DNA from: Gemmatimonadota bacterium
GTDB taxonomy: Bacteria > Gemmatimonadota > Gemmatimonadetes > Gemmatimonadales > GWC2-71-9
NCBI GenBank assembly: GCA_016713785.1
Contig: JADJOM010000003.1
Span: 124,001 to 188,000, forward strand
Reading direction: 5' to 3'
DNA: 64,000 bases
Part shown: positions 37,837-46,799 of the stretch, in pieces
Numbering within the stretch: the first letter of the stretch is position 1
Layout: each line of letters begins with the position of its first letter
Position numbers and translations under genes: made by a program
Notes under the pieces: generated by a model
Seen by the model: the letters and a program-made list of their open reading frames with translations, nothing else
What the model was told of the DNA's origin: nothing
Database searches by the model: none

Positions 37837-38967
37837 CTACCGGCTGCCGGCAAGGTCGAGCGTGGTGCGGTTGTCGGGATCGAGCGGGATGTTGGCACGG
37901 GAGCGGGGGAGGAGCCGCGCCGCCGCGGCCTCCCAGGCCAGCCGGTAGCTGCGGCCGGTCTCGAGGACGGGGCGGGGGCCCTCCGAGCCCACGTGGGCGA
38001 TGACCTCGACCCCGTCGGCGGTCGTGAGCACACAGCGCACCACCGGGCCCTGGAAGACGGCGGCCGTCAGGGTGGCGCTGACCCCGTGGCCATTGTCACT
38101 GAGGTGCAGCCGCTCCGGCCGGACCATCAGCGTGCAGTCGCTCCCCGGCTTGGCCGCCCAGGCGGGGGCGGCCGCCTCGGCGCGCTGGTCGCCGGCGAGC
38201 GTCACCACCGCCTGGTCGTTCATCAGGCCCACCACCTTGGCGGGGAGCAGGTTGGCCACGCCGATGAACCCGGCCACGAATACCGTGGTGGGCCAGTGGT
38301 AGATCTCCTCCGGGGTCCCGATCTGCTCCACCCGGCCCTCGTTCATGACCGCGATGCGGTCCGACATGGTGAGGGCCTCCTCCTGGTCGTGGGTCACGTA
38401 GATGAACGTGATGCCCACCTCGCGCTGGATCCGCTTGAGCTCGATCTGCATGGCCTGCCGCAGCTTGAGGTCCAGGGCGCCGAGCGGCTCGTCCAGCAGC
38501 AGGGCGCTGGGGTAGTTCACCAGCGCCCGGGCCAGCGCCACCCGCTGCTGTTGCCCGCCCGAGAGCTGCGCCGGCTTCCGCTCGGCGAACTGCGCCAGCC
38601 GCGTCACCGTGAGCAGCTCCGTCACCCGCTTCTGGACCTCAGGCTCCGGGAGCTTCTTGCAGCGGGGGCCGAACGCGACGTTGTCGCGGACGGTCATGTG
38701 CGGGAAGAGCGCGTAGTGCTGGAAGACGGTGTTCACGTTGCGCCGGTAGGGCGGGACCCGCGAGACGTCCTGCCCCTCGAGCAGGATCTGCCCCGAGTCG
38801 GGCTGCTCGAAGCCGGCGATCATCCGGAGCGTCGTGGTCTTGCCGCAGCCCGAGGGACCGAGCATCGAGAAGAACTCGCCCTTGCCGATGTCGAAGTGCG
38901 CCTCATGGACGGCGATGTAGTCGCCGAAGCGCTTCTGGACATGCTCGAGCTTGATGACTGATTCCAT
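37837..38967 (-). CDS. potA: Polyamine ABC transporter ATP-binding protein PotA
   Basis: ATPase of 376 aa. Walker A is [10 protein letters not shown], the signature is [15 protein letters not shown], Walker B is [12 protein letters not shown], and the switch is [12 protein letters not shown]-terminal TOBE-type domain (about 290-370) follows. ATG 38967 starts [15 protein letters not shown]; open sequence further upstream crosses the divergent aminotransferase gene and is not coding. First gene of the operon. Confidence 0.95.
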   Translation of the reverse strand: MESVIKLEHVQKRFGDYIAVHEAHFDIGKGEFFSMLGPSGCGKTTTLRMIAGFEQPDSGQILLEGQDVSRVPPYRRNVNTVFQHYALFPHMTVRDNVAFGPRCKKLPEPEVQKRVTELLTVTRLAQFAERKPAQLSGGQQQRVALARALVNYPSALLLDEPLGALDLKLRQAMQIELKRIQREVGITFIYVTHDQEEALTMSDRIAVMNEGRVEQIGTPEEIYHWPTTVFVAGFIGVANLLPAKVVGLMNDQAVVTLAGDQRAEAAAPAWAAKPGSDCTLMVRPERLHLSDNGHGVSATLTAAVFQGPVVRCVLTTADGVEVIAHVGSEGPRPVLETGRSYRLAWEAAAARLLPRSRANIPLDPDNRTTLDLAGSR

Positions 38968-39153
38968 GCGGCCGGACCTCGGGGGTGCTGACCGGGAGCC
39001 ATACGGTTGGAAGGGCCCAATCTGCGCTCCAAACGGGGAGTTGACAACCCGTGCGCCGGACCTCACCTTGGGGCAGGCCTCGGCAACCGCCGTCGTACTC
39101 CCGCAGCAGGCGATAGCACCCAGCGACCCCCACCCCACAAATGCAGGTGCACC

Positions 39154-40542
39154 ATGACCGCGACTGTTCCGTCGACCGGGCAGGCGGGCCTCGACCGTCT
39201 GCTCGCCCGCGCGCAGCAGGTCGGCGAGGAGGAGACCCGTCGCCTCCTCGAGCACACCCCCGCCTCCGCCGCGCTGTACCAGCGGGCCTACCGGACCCTG
39301 CCGTTCGGGGTCGTCAGCTCGTTCCAGAAGGGCGCGCCCTACCCCGTGTACGTCACCCGGGGGAAGGGCAGCCACATCTGGGACCAGGATGGCACCGAGT
39401 ATCTCGACTTCCACGGCGGCTTCGGCGCCATGGTGGCCGGCCACGCCCATCCGCGGATCGTCGAGGCCATCCACGAGGCCGCCAGCCGGGGCACCCACTT
39501 CGCGGTGACCACCGAGGAGGGCGTGGCCTTCGGCGAGGAAATCTGCCGCCGCTTCAACCTGGAGATGCTCCGGTTCGCCAACTCGGGTACCGAGGCCACC
39601 ATGGACGCCATCCGGGTGGCGCGCGCCGCCACGGGGCGGGACTCGGTCTGCAAGATCGAGGGCTCCTACCACGGCCACCACGACGCCGTGATGTTCTCGA
39701 TCGTGCCCAACGCCGACGTCATGGGCGGGCGCGAACGGCCGGCCAAGGCGCCGGTGTCCCGCGGCCTGGTCAAGGACGCGCACCGCTACGTGGAAGTCGT
39801 CCCCTTCAACGACCCCGACCACCTGGAGCGGCTCTTCGCCGAGAAGGCGGGCGAGATCGCCTGCCTCATCATGGAGCCCGCCATGATGAACATCGGCATC
39901 GTGGTGCCCCAGCCCGGGTACCTGCAGCGGGTGCGGGAGCTGTGCACCCGGTACGGCGTGATCTTCATCTATGACGAGATCAAGACCGGCTTCACCATCG
40001 CCGCCGGCGGCGCCACCGAGCGGTTCGGGGTGCAGCCGGACCTGGTCTGCCTGGCCAAGGCCATCTCGGGTGGCCTCCCCGCCGCGGCCTTCGGCGGCCG
40101 GGCGGACCTCATGCGGCTGATCGAGCAGGGCGTCTCCCAGATGGGGACGTACAACGGCAATCCGCTGGTCTCGCACGTCGGGCTCGTCACCCTGCGTGAG
40201 ATCCTCACCCCCGCGGCGTACCAGCACTTCGCCCGGCTCGGCGCCCGCCTCAGCGCGGGCTGCGACGCCGCGATCCGGACCTACGAGATCCCCGGGCACA
40301 CCGTGGACCTTGGCGCCAAGGGGTGCGTCTCCTATCGCCCCACCCCCATGCGCTCCTACCGCGACTTCCTCGAGACCCGGCCCGAGCTCTTCGCCGCCTC
40401 GTATCCCTGGCTGCTGAACCGCGGGATCTTCATGACCCCCGGCGATGAGGAGCAGTGGACCCTGTCGGTGCAGCACACCGAGGCCGACGTGGATCGGTAC
40501 GTCGAGGTCTTCGGCGCGTTCTGCGCGGAGCTGCGGAAGTAG
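39154..40542 (+). CDS. Class III PLP aminotransferase (GSA-aminomutase-like or polyamine transaminase)
   Basis: Aminotransferase of 462 aa. [12 protein letters not shown] and [16 protein letters not shown] bind PLP, and the lysine is in [13 protein letters not shown]. The N-terminal [19 protein letters not shown] and [13 protein letters not shown] are close to glutamate-1-semialdehyde aminomutase. It is divergent from potA with an aldehyde dehydrogenase at its far side, so a polyamine or omega-amino acid transaminase is equally plausible. ATG 39154 is preceded by AGGTG. TTGACA at 39041-39046 may be a -35, but no good -10 is spaced from it. Confidence 0.88.
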   Translation: MTATVPSTGQAGLDRLLARAQQVGEEETRRLLEHTPASAALYQRAYRTLPFGVVSSFQKGAPYPVYVTRGKGSHIWDQDGTEYLDFHGGFGAMVAGHAHPRIVEAIHEAASRGTHFAVTTEEGVAFGEEICRRFNLEMLRFANSGTEATMDAIRVARAATGRDSVCKIEGSYHGHHDAVMFSIVPNADVMGGRERPAKAPVSRGLVKDAHRYVEVVPFNDPDHLERLFAEKAGEIACLIMEPAMMNIGIVVPQPGYLQRVRELCTRYGVIFIYDEIKTGFTIAAGGATERFGVQPDLVCLAKAISGGLPAAAFGGRADLMRLIEQGVSQMGTYNGNPLVSHVGLVTLREILTPAAYQHFARLGARLSAGCDAAIRTYEIPGHTVDLGAKGCVSYRPTPMRSYRDFLETRPELFAASYPWLLNRGIFMTPGDEEQWTLSVQHTEADVDRYVEVFGAFCAELRK

Positions 40543-40561
40543 GGCGGTCGGGGGGAGGGGG

Positions 40562-40585
40562 CGGCGCGCCCGGCCGGGCGCGCCG
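40562..40585. terminator. Bidirectional hairpin
   Basis: Perfect 24-base palindrome CGGCGCGCCCGG plus its reverse complement, between the convergent aminotransferase and aldehyde dehydrogenase genes. It has no T-run, so termination strength is uncertain. Confidence 0.55.
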
Positions 40586-40594
40586 ACCTTCCGT

Positions 40595-42085
40595 TCAGTG
40601 CCCTGCCGGCACCGGCCGCGCCGCGTTGGGGAACCAGTACCCCTTCCGCTCCATCACGTAGTCCAGGTGCACGTGCTTCGGCTCCCGGAAGGCGTCGAGG
40701 CCCTCCTCGCCCAGCTCCCGCCCGACGCCGCTCCACCGCATCCCGCCGAACGGCCCCGCGTCGTTGTCGGTCAGCGGGTCGTTGATCCAGAAGGTCCCCG
40801 CCTTGATCTCGTGCATCGCCCGCATGGCCAGCTGCAGGTCATTGGTGTAGATGTTGGCGCCCAGCCCGTAGCGCGAGTCGTTGGCCATGGCGATGGCCTC
40901 ATCGGGCGTCGCGGCCACCGTGAGCGAGAGCACCGGCCCGAAGATCTCCTCCCGGGTGGGGAGGCTGCCATGGGGCACGTTGGTCAGGAGGGTGGGCTCG
41001 AGGAAGTGCCCCTTGAGCCCGCCGGGCGCCACCCGCCGGCCGCCCCGGGCGAGGGTGGCCCCCTCCGCCACCGCCGCCGCGATCTGCCGCTCCACCGTGG
41101 CCAGCGCCGCTTCCGAGATGAGCGGCCCCACGTCGGTGGCGGGATCCAGCGGGTCGCCCAGGCGCACGGTGTCGAGGTACGCGTGCAGCCGGCGGGTGAA
41201 CTCCTGGGCAATGGGCGCGAGCAGGTACACCCGCTTGGCCGAGGTGCAGACCTGGCCGGCGTTGAGCAGGCGGGCCCACGCCACGCCCGGAACCGCCACG
41301 TCGAGGTCGGCGTCGGCGAAGACGATGAATGGGTCCACGCTGCCCAGCTCCAGGTTCACCTTCTTGAGCTCCTGCCCGCAGGTCGCCGCGATCGCGCGCC
41401 CCGCCGCCACCGAGCCGGTGAACGCCACCAGGTCCACCCGCGGGTGCCGCACCAGCGCCTCGCCGGTGGCCGGCCCGCCGGTCAGCACGTTCACCACCCC
41501 CGCCGGCAGCCCCTCCAGGCAGCGCGCCAGCGCCAGGGTGGAGAGCGGGTTCTGGTGCGGCGGCTTGCACACCACCGTGTTCCCCGCCACCAGCGCCGGC
41601 GCCAGCTTCCAGGCCAGCAGCAGCAGGGGGAAGTTGAACGGCACGATCGCCGCCACCACCCCGAACGGCTCCTTGATGGTGAAGTTCACCTGGTGCGGCG
41701 CCACCGGCGGGATCGAGTTCCCGAAGCTCCGCCGCCCCACCTCCGCGTAGTACTCGAAGGCCGCGGCCACCCAGTCGACCTCGTCGACCGCCTCGATCAG
41801 TGGCTTCCCCGTCTCCCGGCTCATCAGCGAGGCCAGCTCCCGCTCCCGTGCCCGGATCACCCCGGCCGCCTCCCGGAGCAGCCGCGCCTTCTCTACCCCG
41901 GGAATGCGCCACCACGCCGGCTGCGCCCGCGCCGCCGCCTCCACCGCCAGCGCGGTGTCCTCGACGGTGCAGTCCACCGTCAGGCCCACCTGCTCCAGGG
42001 TGGCGGGGTTGAGGATCGGGCGCAGCACCTTGGAGCGCGGGGTGAACCACTGGCCATCGACAAGGATCGGGGCGGGGGAGCTCAT
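40595..42085 (-). CDS. NAD(P)-dependent aldehyde dehydrogenase
   Basis: Aldehyde dehydrogenase of 496 aa. The fold's [21 protein letters not shown], catalytic Glu in [11 protein letters not shown] and catalytic Cys in [14 protein letters not shown] are present, and [17 protein letters not shown] is near the end. Usual sequence at the Glu is LELGGKNP; the Ser-Val here is a variation. Beside pot genes and a transaminase, an aminoaldehyde substrate (4-aminobutanal) is plausible. A minus-strand TATCTT lies 25 bases before the ATG. Confidence 0.92.
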   Translation of the reverse strand: MSSPAPILVDGQWFTPRSKVLRPILNPATLEQVGLTVDCTVEDTALAVEAAARAQPAWWRIPGVEKARLLREAAGVIRARERELASLMSRETGKPLIEAVDEVDWVAAAFEYYAEVGRRSFGNSIPPVAPHQVNFTIKEPFGVVAAIVPFNFPLLLLAWKLAPALVAGNTVVCKPPHQNPLSTLALARCLEGLPAGVVNVLTGGPATGEALVRHPRVDLVAFTGSVAAGRAIAATCGQELKKVNLELGSVDPFIVFADADLDVAVPGVAWARLLNAGQVCTSAKRVYLLAPIAQEFTRRLHAYLDTVRLGDPLDPATDVGPLISEAALATVERQIAAAVAEGATLARGGRRVAPGGLKGHFLEPTLLTNVPHGSLPTREEIFGPVLSLTVAATPDEAIAMANDSRYGLGANIYTNDLQLAMRAMHEIKAGTFWINDPLTDNDAGPFGGMRWSGVGRELGEEGLDAFREPKHVHLDYVMERKGYWFPNAARPVPAGH

Positions 42086-42291
42086 GGGGAGTCCGGTAGG
42101 TGAGCCGGAGAAGATATCGGGCAGGGGAGATCGGGAAAGGGGGCGAGGGAAAGGGGAAGCGGGAAGAGGGAACTCTGCCGAGGGTCGTACCGAGTACCCG
42201 GGCGCCCCGGTCGCCCTTCCACCAATCCGATCGCGGGCGCGCGGCGTAGACCTGCCGGCTGGATCACACCCACGATCATCCGGAGGCAGGC

Positions 42292-42750
42292 ATGCGGAAG
42301 CTCTTCCTGGCAGGGACGGTCGCGCTCGCGCTGGCGGCGGCGCTCCCGGGGCACCTCACGGCCCAGCACACCATGAAGGAGAAGTCGCTGTACGACCGGC
42401 TGGGCGGCAAGCCCGCCATCACCGCGGTGGTGGACGAGTTCGTGGGCCGGGTCGCGGCCGACCAGCGGATCAACGGTTTCTTCGCCGCGGCCGCGGCCGA
42501 TCCGGCCCGCCTCGCCGCCTTCAAGGGGAAGCTGGTGGACCAGATCTGCGCCGCCGCCGGCGGCCCCTGCACCTACACCGGCAAGGACATGAAGACCGCC
42601 CACGCAGGCATGGGCATCACCGGCGAGCACTTCAACGCGCTGGTGGAGGACCTGGTCGGCGCCCTGGAGAAGTTCAAGGTCGGGCACCATGAGCAGGAGG
42701 AGCTGCTGGGCGCCCTGGGGCCGATGCGAGGTGACATCGTCGGTCGGTAG
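42292..42750 (+). CDS. Exported group 1 truncated haemoglobin
   Basis: Truncated globin of 152 aa with a signal peptide (FLAGTVALALAAALPGHLTAQ), so it should act in the periplasm. SLYDRLGGKPAITAVVDEFV is the family start. The proximal His is probably in KTAHAGMGIT. PCTYTGKDM follows CAAAGG, as in group 1 members. Group 1 globins handle oxygen or nitric oxide. ATG 42292 has a GGAGG ribosome site. A terminator follows. Confidence 0.9.
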   Translation: MRKLFLAGTVALALAAALPGHLTAQHTMKEKSLYDRLGGKPAITAVVDEFVGRVAADQRINGFFAAAAADPARLAAFKGKLVDQICAAAGGPCTYTGKDMKTAHAGMGITGEHFNALVEDLVGALEKFKVGHHEQEELLGALGPMRGDIVGR

Positions 42751-42771
42751 TGCCTGTCAGGGGATCCACGC

Positions 42772-42815
42772 GGGATCGAGGCACGGGGAGACTCCGCCAC
42801 CCGTGCCCCGGTCCC
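42772..42815. terminator. Bidirectional terminator
   Basis: Sixteen-base arms with one mismatch and one G-T pair (GGGATCGAGGCACGGG with CCCGTGCCCCGGTCCC) flank a 12-base loop, between the convergent globin and rhodanese genes. Confidence 0.65.
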
Positions 42816-42821
42816 GCGCGG

Positions 42822-44558
42822 CTACCGGGTATCTCCGGTCGCCGCCTCGATCGGAAGTTCTGTCCGCCCAGCCCAGTCGGCCCAGCCAGGCGCGTACACG
42901 CCCACCTGCGGATAGCCGAGCAGGACCTTGAGGGCGAACCACGTATGGGTCGCCTCGGCCACCGATTCGCCGTAAACCACCACGAACTTCTCCGGGGTGA
43001 TACCCTGGGCGAGGTAGGACCGCCGCAGCGCCTCCACCGGCTTCCACGTCAGGGCCACCGCTGACGGCTCGAGGTCGTCCCGCCAGAAGTGATGGATGGC
43101 GCCAGGGATGTGTCCCCGGCGGAGGCCCGCCCCGGCGGTGCCCTGGTACGCGTCAGCCGGGCGGACATCCACGATCGCGACCTCAGGATCCCCGATCCCG
43201 TGCCGGGCCTCCTCGGCGCCGATGTCGTCCGGGAAGAAGGCCTGGGCCTCATAGGAGCCGGGGGCGGGTTCCGGGGAGCTCGGGGCGCGCGTCCCCCCAT
43301 CCGCGACCCACCGGGCGTAGCCGCCGTCGAGGACGTACACCTCCGGGTGCCGGAACCCCGCGAGGAGCCATGCCGGCACCGTCGCGTCATCCTGGGTTCC
43401 CCGTCCGTGGCCATAGATCACGACGGGGCGATCCCGGCGGATCCCGAGCCGGCCCCACAGCGCGGCGTACGCCTCCTGCCCCAGCGGGGCGGCCAGCACT
43501 CCGCCCGGAGCGACGCCGAGCGCCCCGGCATCAAGGTACCGCGCCCCGGGGATGTGGTCCGTGAGATAGGCGGCCCGATCGCTCCGGGCATCGATCACCG
43601 TCATCCCGCCGGTCTTCAGCTGCTCGGCCAGCGCCGCGGGGGTGATCAGGCCGCCACGGGTCGCGGGGATCGCCACGTCCAGCGGGTACTCGCTTCGCCG
43701 GCTCCAGTCCTGGAATGACCCATCGTAGAGGCGGACATCATATCCCAGGAGCCGCGCGGCGAAGTACACCGCCGTGGCCTGCTGGCCGATATGGCAGTAG
43801 ACCACGATCCGGTCGCCCGGGGCAACGCCGGCGTCCCGGAACAGCCGCGCCAATGCGCTGTCCGGGAGGAACTGGCGCGCGCTGTCCACCACCGTTTCGT
43901 AGACCAGGTTGCGTGCGCCGGGGAGGTGCCCGGGGCGGCTGCCGGACCCGGGGTCGAAGCCGAGGAAGAACTGGCGGTTGCGGGCATCGATGATCCGGAG
44001 GTTCGGGCGACCCAGTTCGGCCCGGAGCGCCTCGGCCGTGACCAGGTGCGAGGGAGACGGCACGGAGCGGAGCCGGCCGGGCGCCGCGACCGGGGGTTCC
44101 TCGCTCGTCACCATCCCACCGGCGGCCTTCCAGGCCGGCAGGCCACCGTTCAGGATCGAGGTGCGCCCGCCCAGCCCCAGGTAGTCAAAGGTGAACCAGG
44201 CGCGGGTGGTCGGGCTGACCCAGTCCCGCCCGAAATACAGGACGATCCGGCTGTCGTTCGAAATGCCCAGGGTCGCGAGCGAACTGTCGAGCCAGGCGGC
44301 GGGGGGCAGTTCGAGGAAGAGGCTGTCCGGCGAGCGCCAGGAGAAGCGATGGCCTTCGAGGTGACGGGCACCCGGGAGGTGTTCCGCCGCGTAGCCGGCA
44401 CGGTCGCCGATGTGGAGCAGGACCAGGTTCCGGTCCTGCAGGTGTTGCCGGAGCCAGCTGGCCGAGACCAGCAGCGGGTCCTTCGGCCCTTCCGCGAGCG
44501 GGGCCGCGCCGAAGGCAAGCGTCAGGGTGAGTCCCAGGGCGAGGCCTGCTGAGGGCAT
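42822..44558 (-). CDS. Exported four-domain rhodanese-like protein with one catalytic Cys
   Basis: Protein of 578 aa with a signal peptide (LALGLTLTLAFGAAP). Four rhodanese modules run at about 30-150, 165-290, 300-425 and 440-575. Only the second keeps the catalytic Cys (VVYCHIGQQAT); the others have FGR, GHGR and GES at that place. It is probably a fusion of two two-domain sulfurtransferases, with one active site. ATG 44558 is chosen because it begins the signal peptide. Confidence 0.9.
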   Translation of the reverse strand: MPSAGLALGLTLTLAFGAAPLAEGPKDPLLVSASWLRQHLQDRNLVLLHIGDRAGYAAEHLPGARHLEGHRFSWRSPDSLFLELPPAAWLDSSLATLGISNDSRIVLYFGRDWVSPTTRAWFTFDYLGLGGRTSILNGGLPAWKAAGGMVTSEEPPVAAPGRLRSVPSPSHLVTAEALRAELGRPNLRIIDARNRQFFLGFDPGSGSRPGHLPGARNLVYETVVDSARQFLPDSALARLFRDAGVAPGDRIVVYCHIGQQATAVYFAARLLGYDVRLYDGSFQDWSRRSEYPLDVAIPATRGGLITPAALAEQLKTGGMTVIDARSDRAAYLTDHIPGARYLDAGALGVAPGGVLAAPLGQEAYAALWGRLGIRRDRPVVIYGHGRGTQDDATVPAWLLAGFRHPEVYVLDGGYARWVADGGTRAPSSPEPAPGSYEAQAFFPDDIGAEEARHGIGDPEVAIVDVRPADAYQGTAGAGLRRGHIPGAIHHFWRDDLEPSAVALTWKPVEALRRSYLAQGITPEKFVVVYGESVAEATHTWFALKVLLGYPQVGVYAPGWADWAGRTELPIEAATGDTR

Positions 44559-44719
44559 GTCCGCGATCCGGTGGGGGGCAGAAGAAAAGGTAGGTGGCAC
44601 CCGCCGGGCTGTCAGGTGGGATCGCCTGCCTCATCGGGGAGACTGCGCATCGGGATTTCGCCGCCGCGCGGCCAGTTGGGCGCATCAACTCCCGCCATGC
44701 CCTGACCGATATTCGGTAC

Positions 44720-45643
44720 ATGACCGTCGCCGTCGCGCAGCCCCGGGCCCCGGGGCCCGACCTGCCGTACCTCGCCTCCGCCGTCGTGGCGAACGCCTTG
44801 GTGGGGATCAGCATCACCGATGTCGACGGCACCATCCTGTACGTCAACCAGGCCTTCACCGACGTCACCGGATACACCCTGGCGGAGGCGCTCGGCAAGA
44901 ACCCGCGCATCCTCCAGTCGGGCCGCCATTCGCGCGCCTACTACGAGGAAATGTGGCGCTGCCTGACCGAGGACGGCGCGTGGCAGGGCGAGATCTGGAA
45001 CCGGCGCAAGAGCGGGGAGGTCTACCCGGAGTGGCTCAGCATCGTCGCCCTGCGGGACGGCGGCGGCCAGACAACCCACTACTTCGCCATGTTCGGCGAC
45101 ATCACCGACCGCAAGCGCGCGGAGGAGGCGCTGGCGCACCGCGCCACCCACGACCCGCTGACCGACCTGCCCAACCGTGCGCTCTTCCTGGAGCACCTGC
45201 GCCACGCCCTGCACGTCCACCACCGCTCCAGGAGCCGTCTCGCCCTGCTGTTCCTCGACCTCAACGGCTTCAAGGCCATCAACGACGAGCGCGGCCACGC
45301 CGCAGGCGATGTTGTGCTGCGCACCGTGGCTGAACGGATCCGCGGCTGGCTCCGGACCTCCGACCTCGTGGCCCGCCTGGGGGGAGACGAGTTCATCGTC
45401 ATGCTGCAGGGCCTCCGGGTACCGCGGCAGGCCGACCACTGCTCCGAGAAGCTCCGTGAGGAGATCGCCCGGCCGATCCCGCTGCCCGGTGGGGAATGCC
45501 GGATCGAGGCCTCGGTGGGGATTGCGCTCTTCCCCGACGAGGGAGGCTCCGCCGAGGCACCCGTCGGCCTCGCCGACCAGCGGATGTACCAGGGGAAGCG
45601 GTCGGGGCGCCCCTCGGGGGAACACCGCGCGACCTGCCGCTGA
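44720..45643 (+). CDS. PAS-GGDEF diguanylate cyclase
   Basis: Soluble regulator of 307 aa. A PAS/PAC domain (about 20-135; ILYVNQAFTDVTGYTLAEALG and EIWNRRKSGEVYPEWLSI) is followed by a GGDEF domain (145-300) with the active site RLGGDEFIVML, so it should make cyclic di-GMP. No clear RxxD inhibitory site is seen before it. No EAL domain. ATG 44720 lies 6 nt after GATATT. The PAS ligand is not obvious. Confidence 0.92.
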   Translation: MTVAVAQPRAPGPDLPYLASAVVANALVGISITDVDGTILYVNQAFTDVTGYTLAEALGKNPRILQSGRHSRAYYEEMWRCLTEDGAWQGEIWNRRKSGEVYPEWLSIVALRDGGGQTTHYFAMFGDITDRKRAEEALAHRATHDPLTDLPNRALFLEHLRHALHVHHRSRSRLALLFLDLNGFKAINDERGHAAGDVVLRTVAERIRGWLRTSDLVARLGGDEFIVMLQGLRVPRQADHCSEKLREEIARPIPLPGGECRIEASVGIALFPDEGGSAEAPVGLADQRMYQGKRSGRPSGEHRATCR

Positions 45644-46186
45644 CGCGCGCCGGACTGGTGGACATCGCTCACCGCCTGCCGGACGCCGTGGGCCGTCGCC
45701 AGGAAGAGGGGCGCGCTCGTGTGGGTGACGGTGGTTCTGCGCAGAATCCTGTTTGTCCAGTCCTCCCTGCCATCGAGGGATTCCCAGCCGGCAGCCTGTC
45801 CGCATGACTCCGTTGCGTCGTGTCCTTGGACCATCGGTGGACTGCCACTCCCTGGTCCGGCGGCCGGCAAATGCGAACCAAGCGCCACACAATCGGCACG
45901 GGCGGCGCGCACATGCATGAGCGGACGTATCAATGCATACGACCCCTGCCGTAACCGTCGTGGAGTGTGGCCCAGGCGGAGGGCGGGATGCTCGGGTGGT
46001 TCGCGGCGGCCCGGGGCCGGATTGTGCGGGTCCAGCGGTCGTTCGGAGGGGCTCTCGTGCCGCATGGAGGCGCGCTGGCGGGGCGGGCGCGCCTGCCATG
46101 CCGATGGTCAGGTCGCCGGCCCCCGATCGGGGCTGGGTGAGGGCGCGGGTGCGCGGCACGGACAGTGCGCCGCGCCGGCGTGCCCC

Positions 46187-46249
46187 GTTCGGGCGAGTTC
46201 TGGCGTCGTTCGGGCGAGCGCTGGCGTCGTTCGGGCGCGGTGCGGGGCG
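46187..46249. repeat. 21-base tandem repeat, about three copies
   Basis: Two near-identical units beginning CGTTCGGGCGAG and ending CTGGCGT, plus a third diverged unit. 21 bases keep frame, but no real gene is seen here. Confidence 0.7.
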
Positions 46250-46386
46250 GTTCAGGCGAGGAAAATATGCATTTGATGTGGTCTCGCCCCGTTGGCGCGA
46301 GGGCCGGAATCGCGGGGGCGCTGGCCGATCCGTGCGCGGAGGATGACGGCGGAAGATTGGTCCCATCGCCTGCTCGCCTGATCACC

Positions 46387-46417
46387 CGTCATTCCGGAGG
46401 AGCGCCGCGACCGCGAG
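46387..46417. repeat. GTCATTCC-type dispersed repeat, copy 1
   Basis: CGTCATTCCGGAGGAGCGCC and following bases match the start of the copies at 46477, 46521 and 51721. Confidence 0.5.
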
Positions 46418-46476
46418 CTCACGGCTGAAGCCGCGGCTCGGCCTCGGGCGCTGAAGCGCCGGCAGGCTACCCCCGG

Positions 46477-46540
46477 CTGTCATTCCTGCGGCGCGCCACG
46501 CGCGAGGGGCTCCCCCCCGCCTGTCATTCCGAGGGGGCGG
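46477..46540. repeat. GTCATTCC-type dispersed repeat, copies 2 and 3
   Basis: CTGTCATTCC starts at 46477 and again at 46521. The stretch 46491-46540 (GCGC, CGCGAGGGG, C-run, TGTCATTCCGAGGG) aligns well with 51690-51742, showing a repeat unit of about 50 bases or more. Confidence 0.65.
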
Positions 46541-46762
46541 AGGGGCGTGTCCGGCGCCGCGAAGGGAGGGAAGGGCGTCGCGACTGATGGGGAGGCGGGC
46601 CCGGGCGCCGGGGCGTGGGCCGGGCATGGCGGGAAGCGCGTGGCGAGGGCCGGGCGATGCATGCCGGGCCGCGGGGAGTGCATGGCGAGTCGCCGGGCGG
46701 GTTGGTCATCCGCGTGGTGGTGCGCGGCCCCCGGCGGGGTGCCCCCGCCGGCCCCCGCCCGC

Positions 46763-46797
46763 TTGACGTCGGACATAACAAGTGACATATTGGTCAC
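46763..46797 (+). promoter_or_regulatory. Promoter and operator of the ArsR-SRPBCC gene
   Basis: TTGACG (46763-46768), 17 bases, then CATATT (46786-46791) lie 8 nt before the ATG. The palindrome GTGAC-ATATTG-GTCAC (46782-46797) covers the -10, so the ArsR-type product is likely to repress itself. Confidence 0.65.
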
Positions 46798-46799
46798 AT

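Larger units (their letters stand above)
45644..46799. other. Gene-poor region of 1.15 kb
   Basis: No convincing gene on either strand. Open frames exist but are Arg/Pro/Ala-rich, lack ribosome sites and overlap each other. The part around 45740-45960 is less GC-rich than the surroundings and holds the inverted repeat CGTAT-N6-ATACG (45926-45941). A 21-base tandem repeat and several copies of a GTCATTCC-type repeat follow. It may be decayed sequence or structured DNA. Confidence 0.6.

Noticed and set aside
39007..39153. Longer N terminus for the class III aminotransferase
   Set aside because: It would overlap the divergent promoter region and has no family sequence; ATG 39154 has a better ribosome site.
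46187..46249. CRISPR-like array
   Set aside because: The units are contiguous 21-base tandem repeats with no unique spacers, and no cas gene is present.
45719..46276. Possible gene in the gene-poor region
   Set aside because: Arg/Ala/Gly-rich translation with no ribosome site, family sequence or conservation hint.
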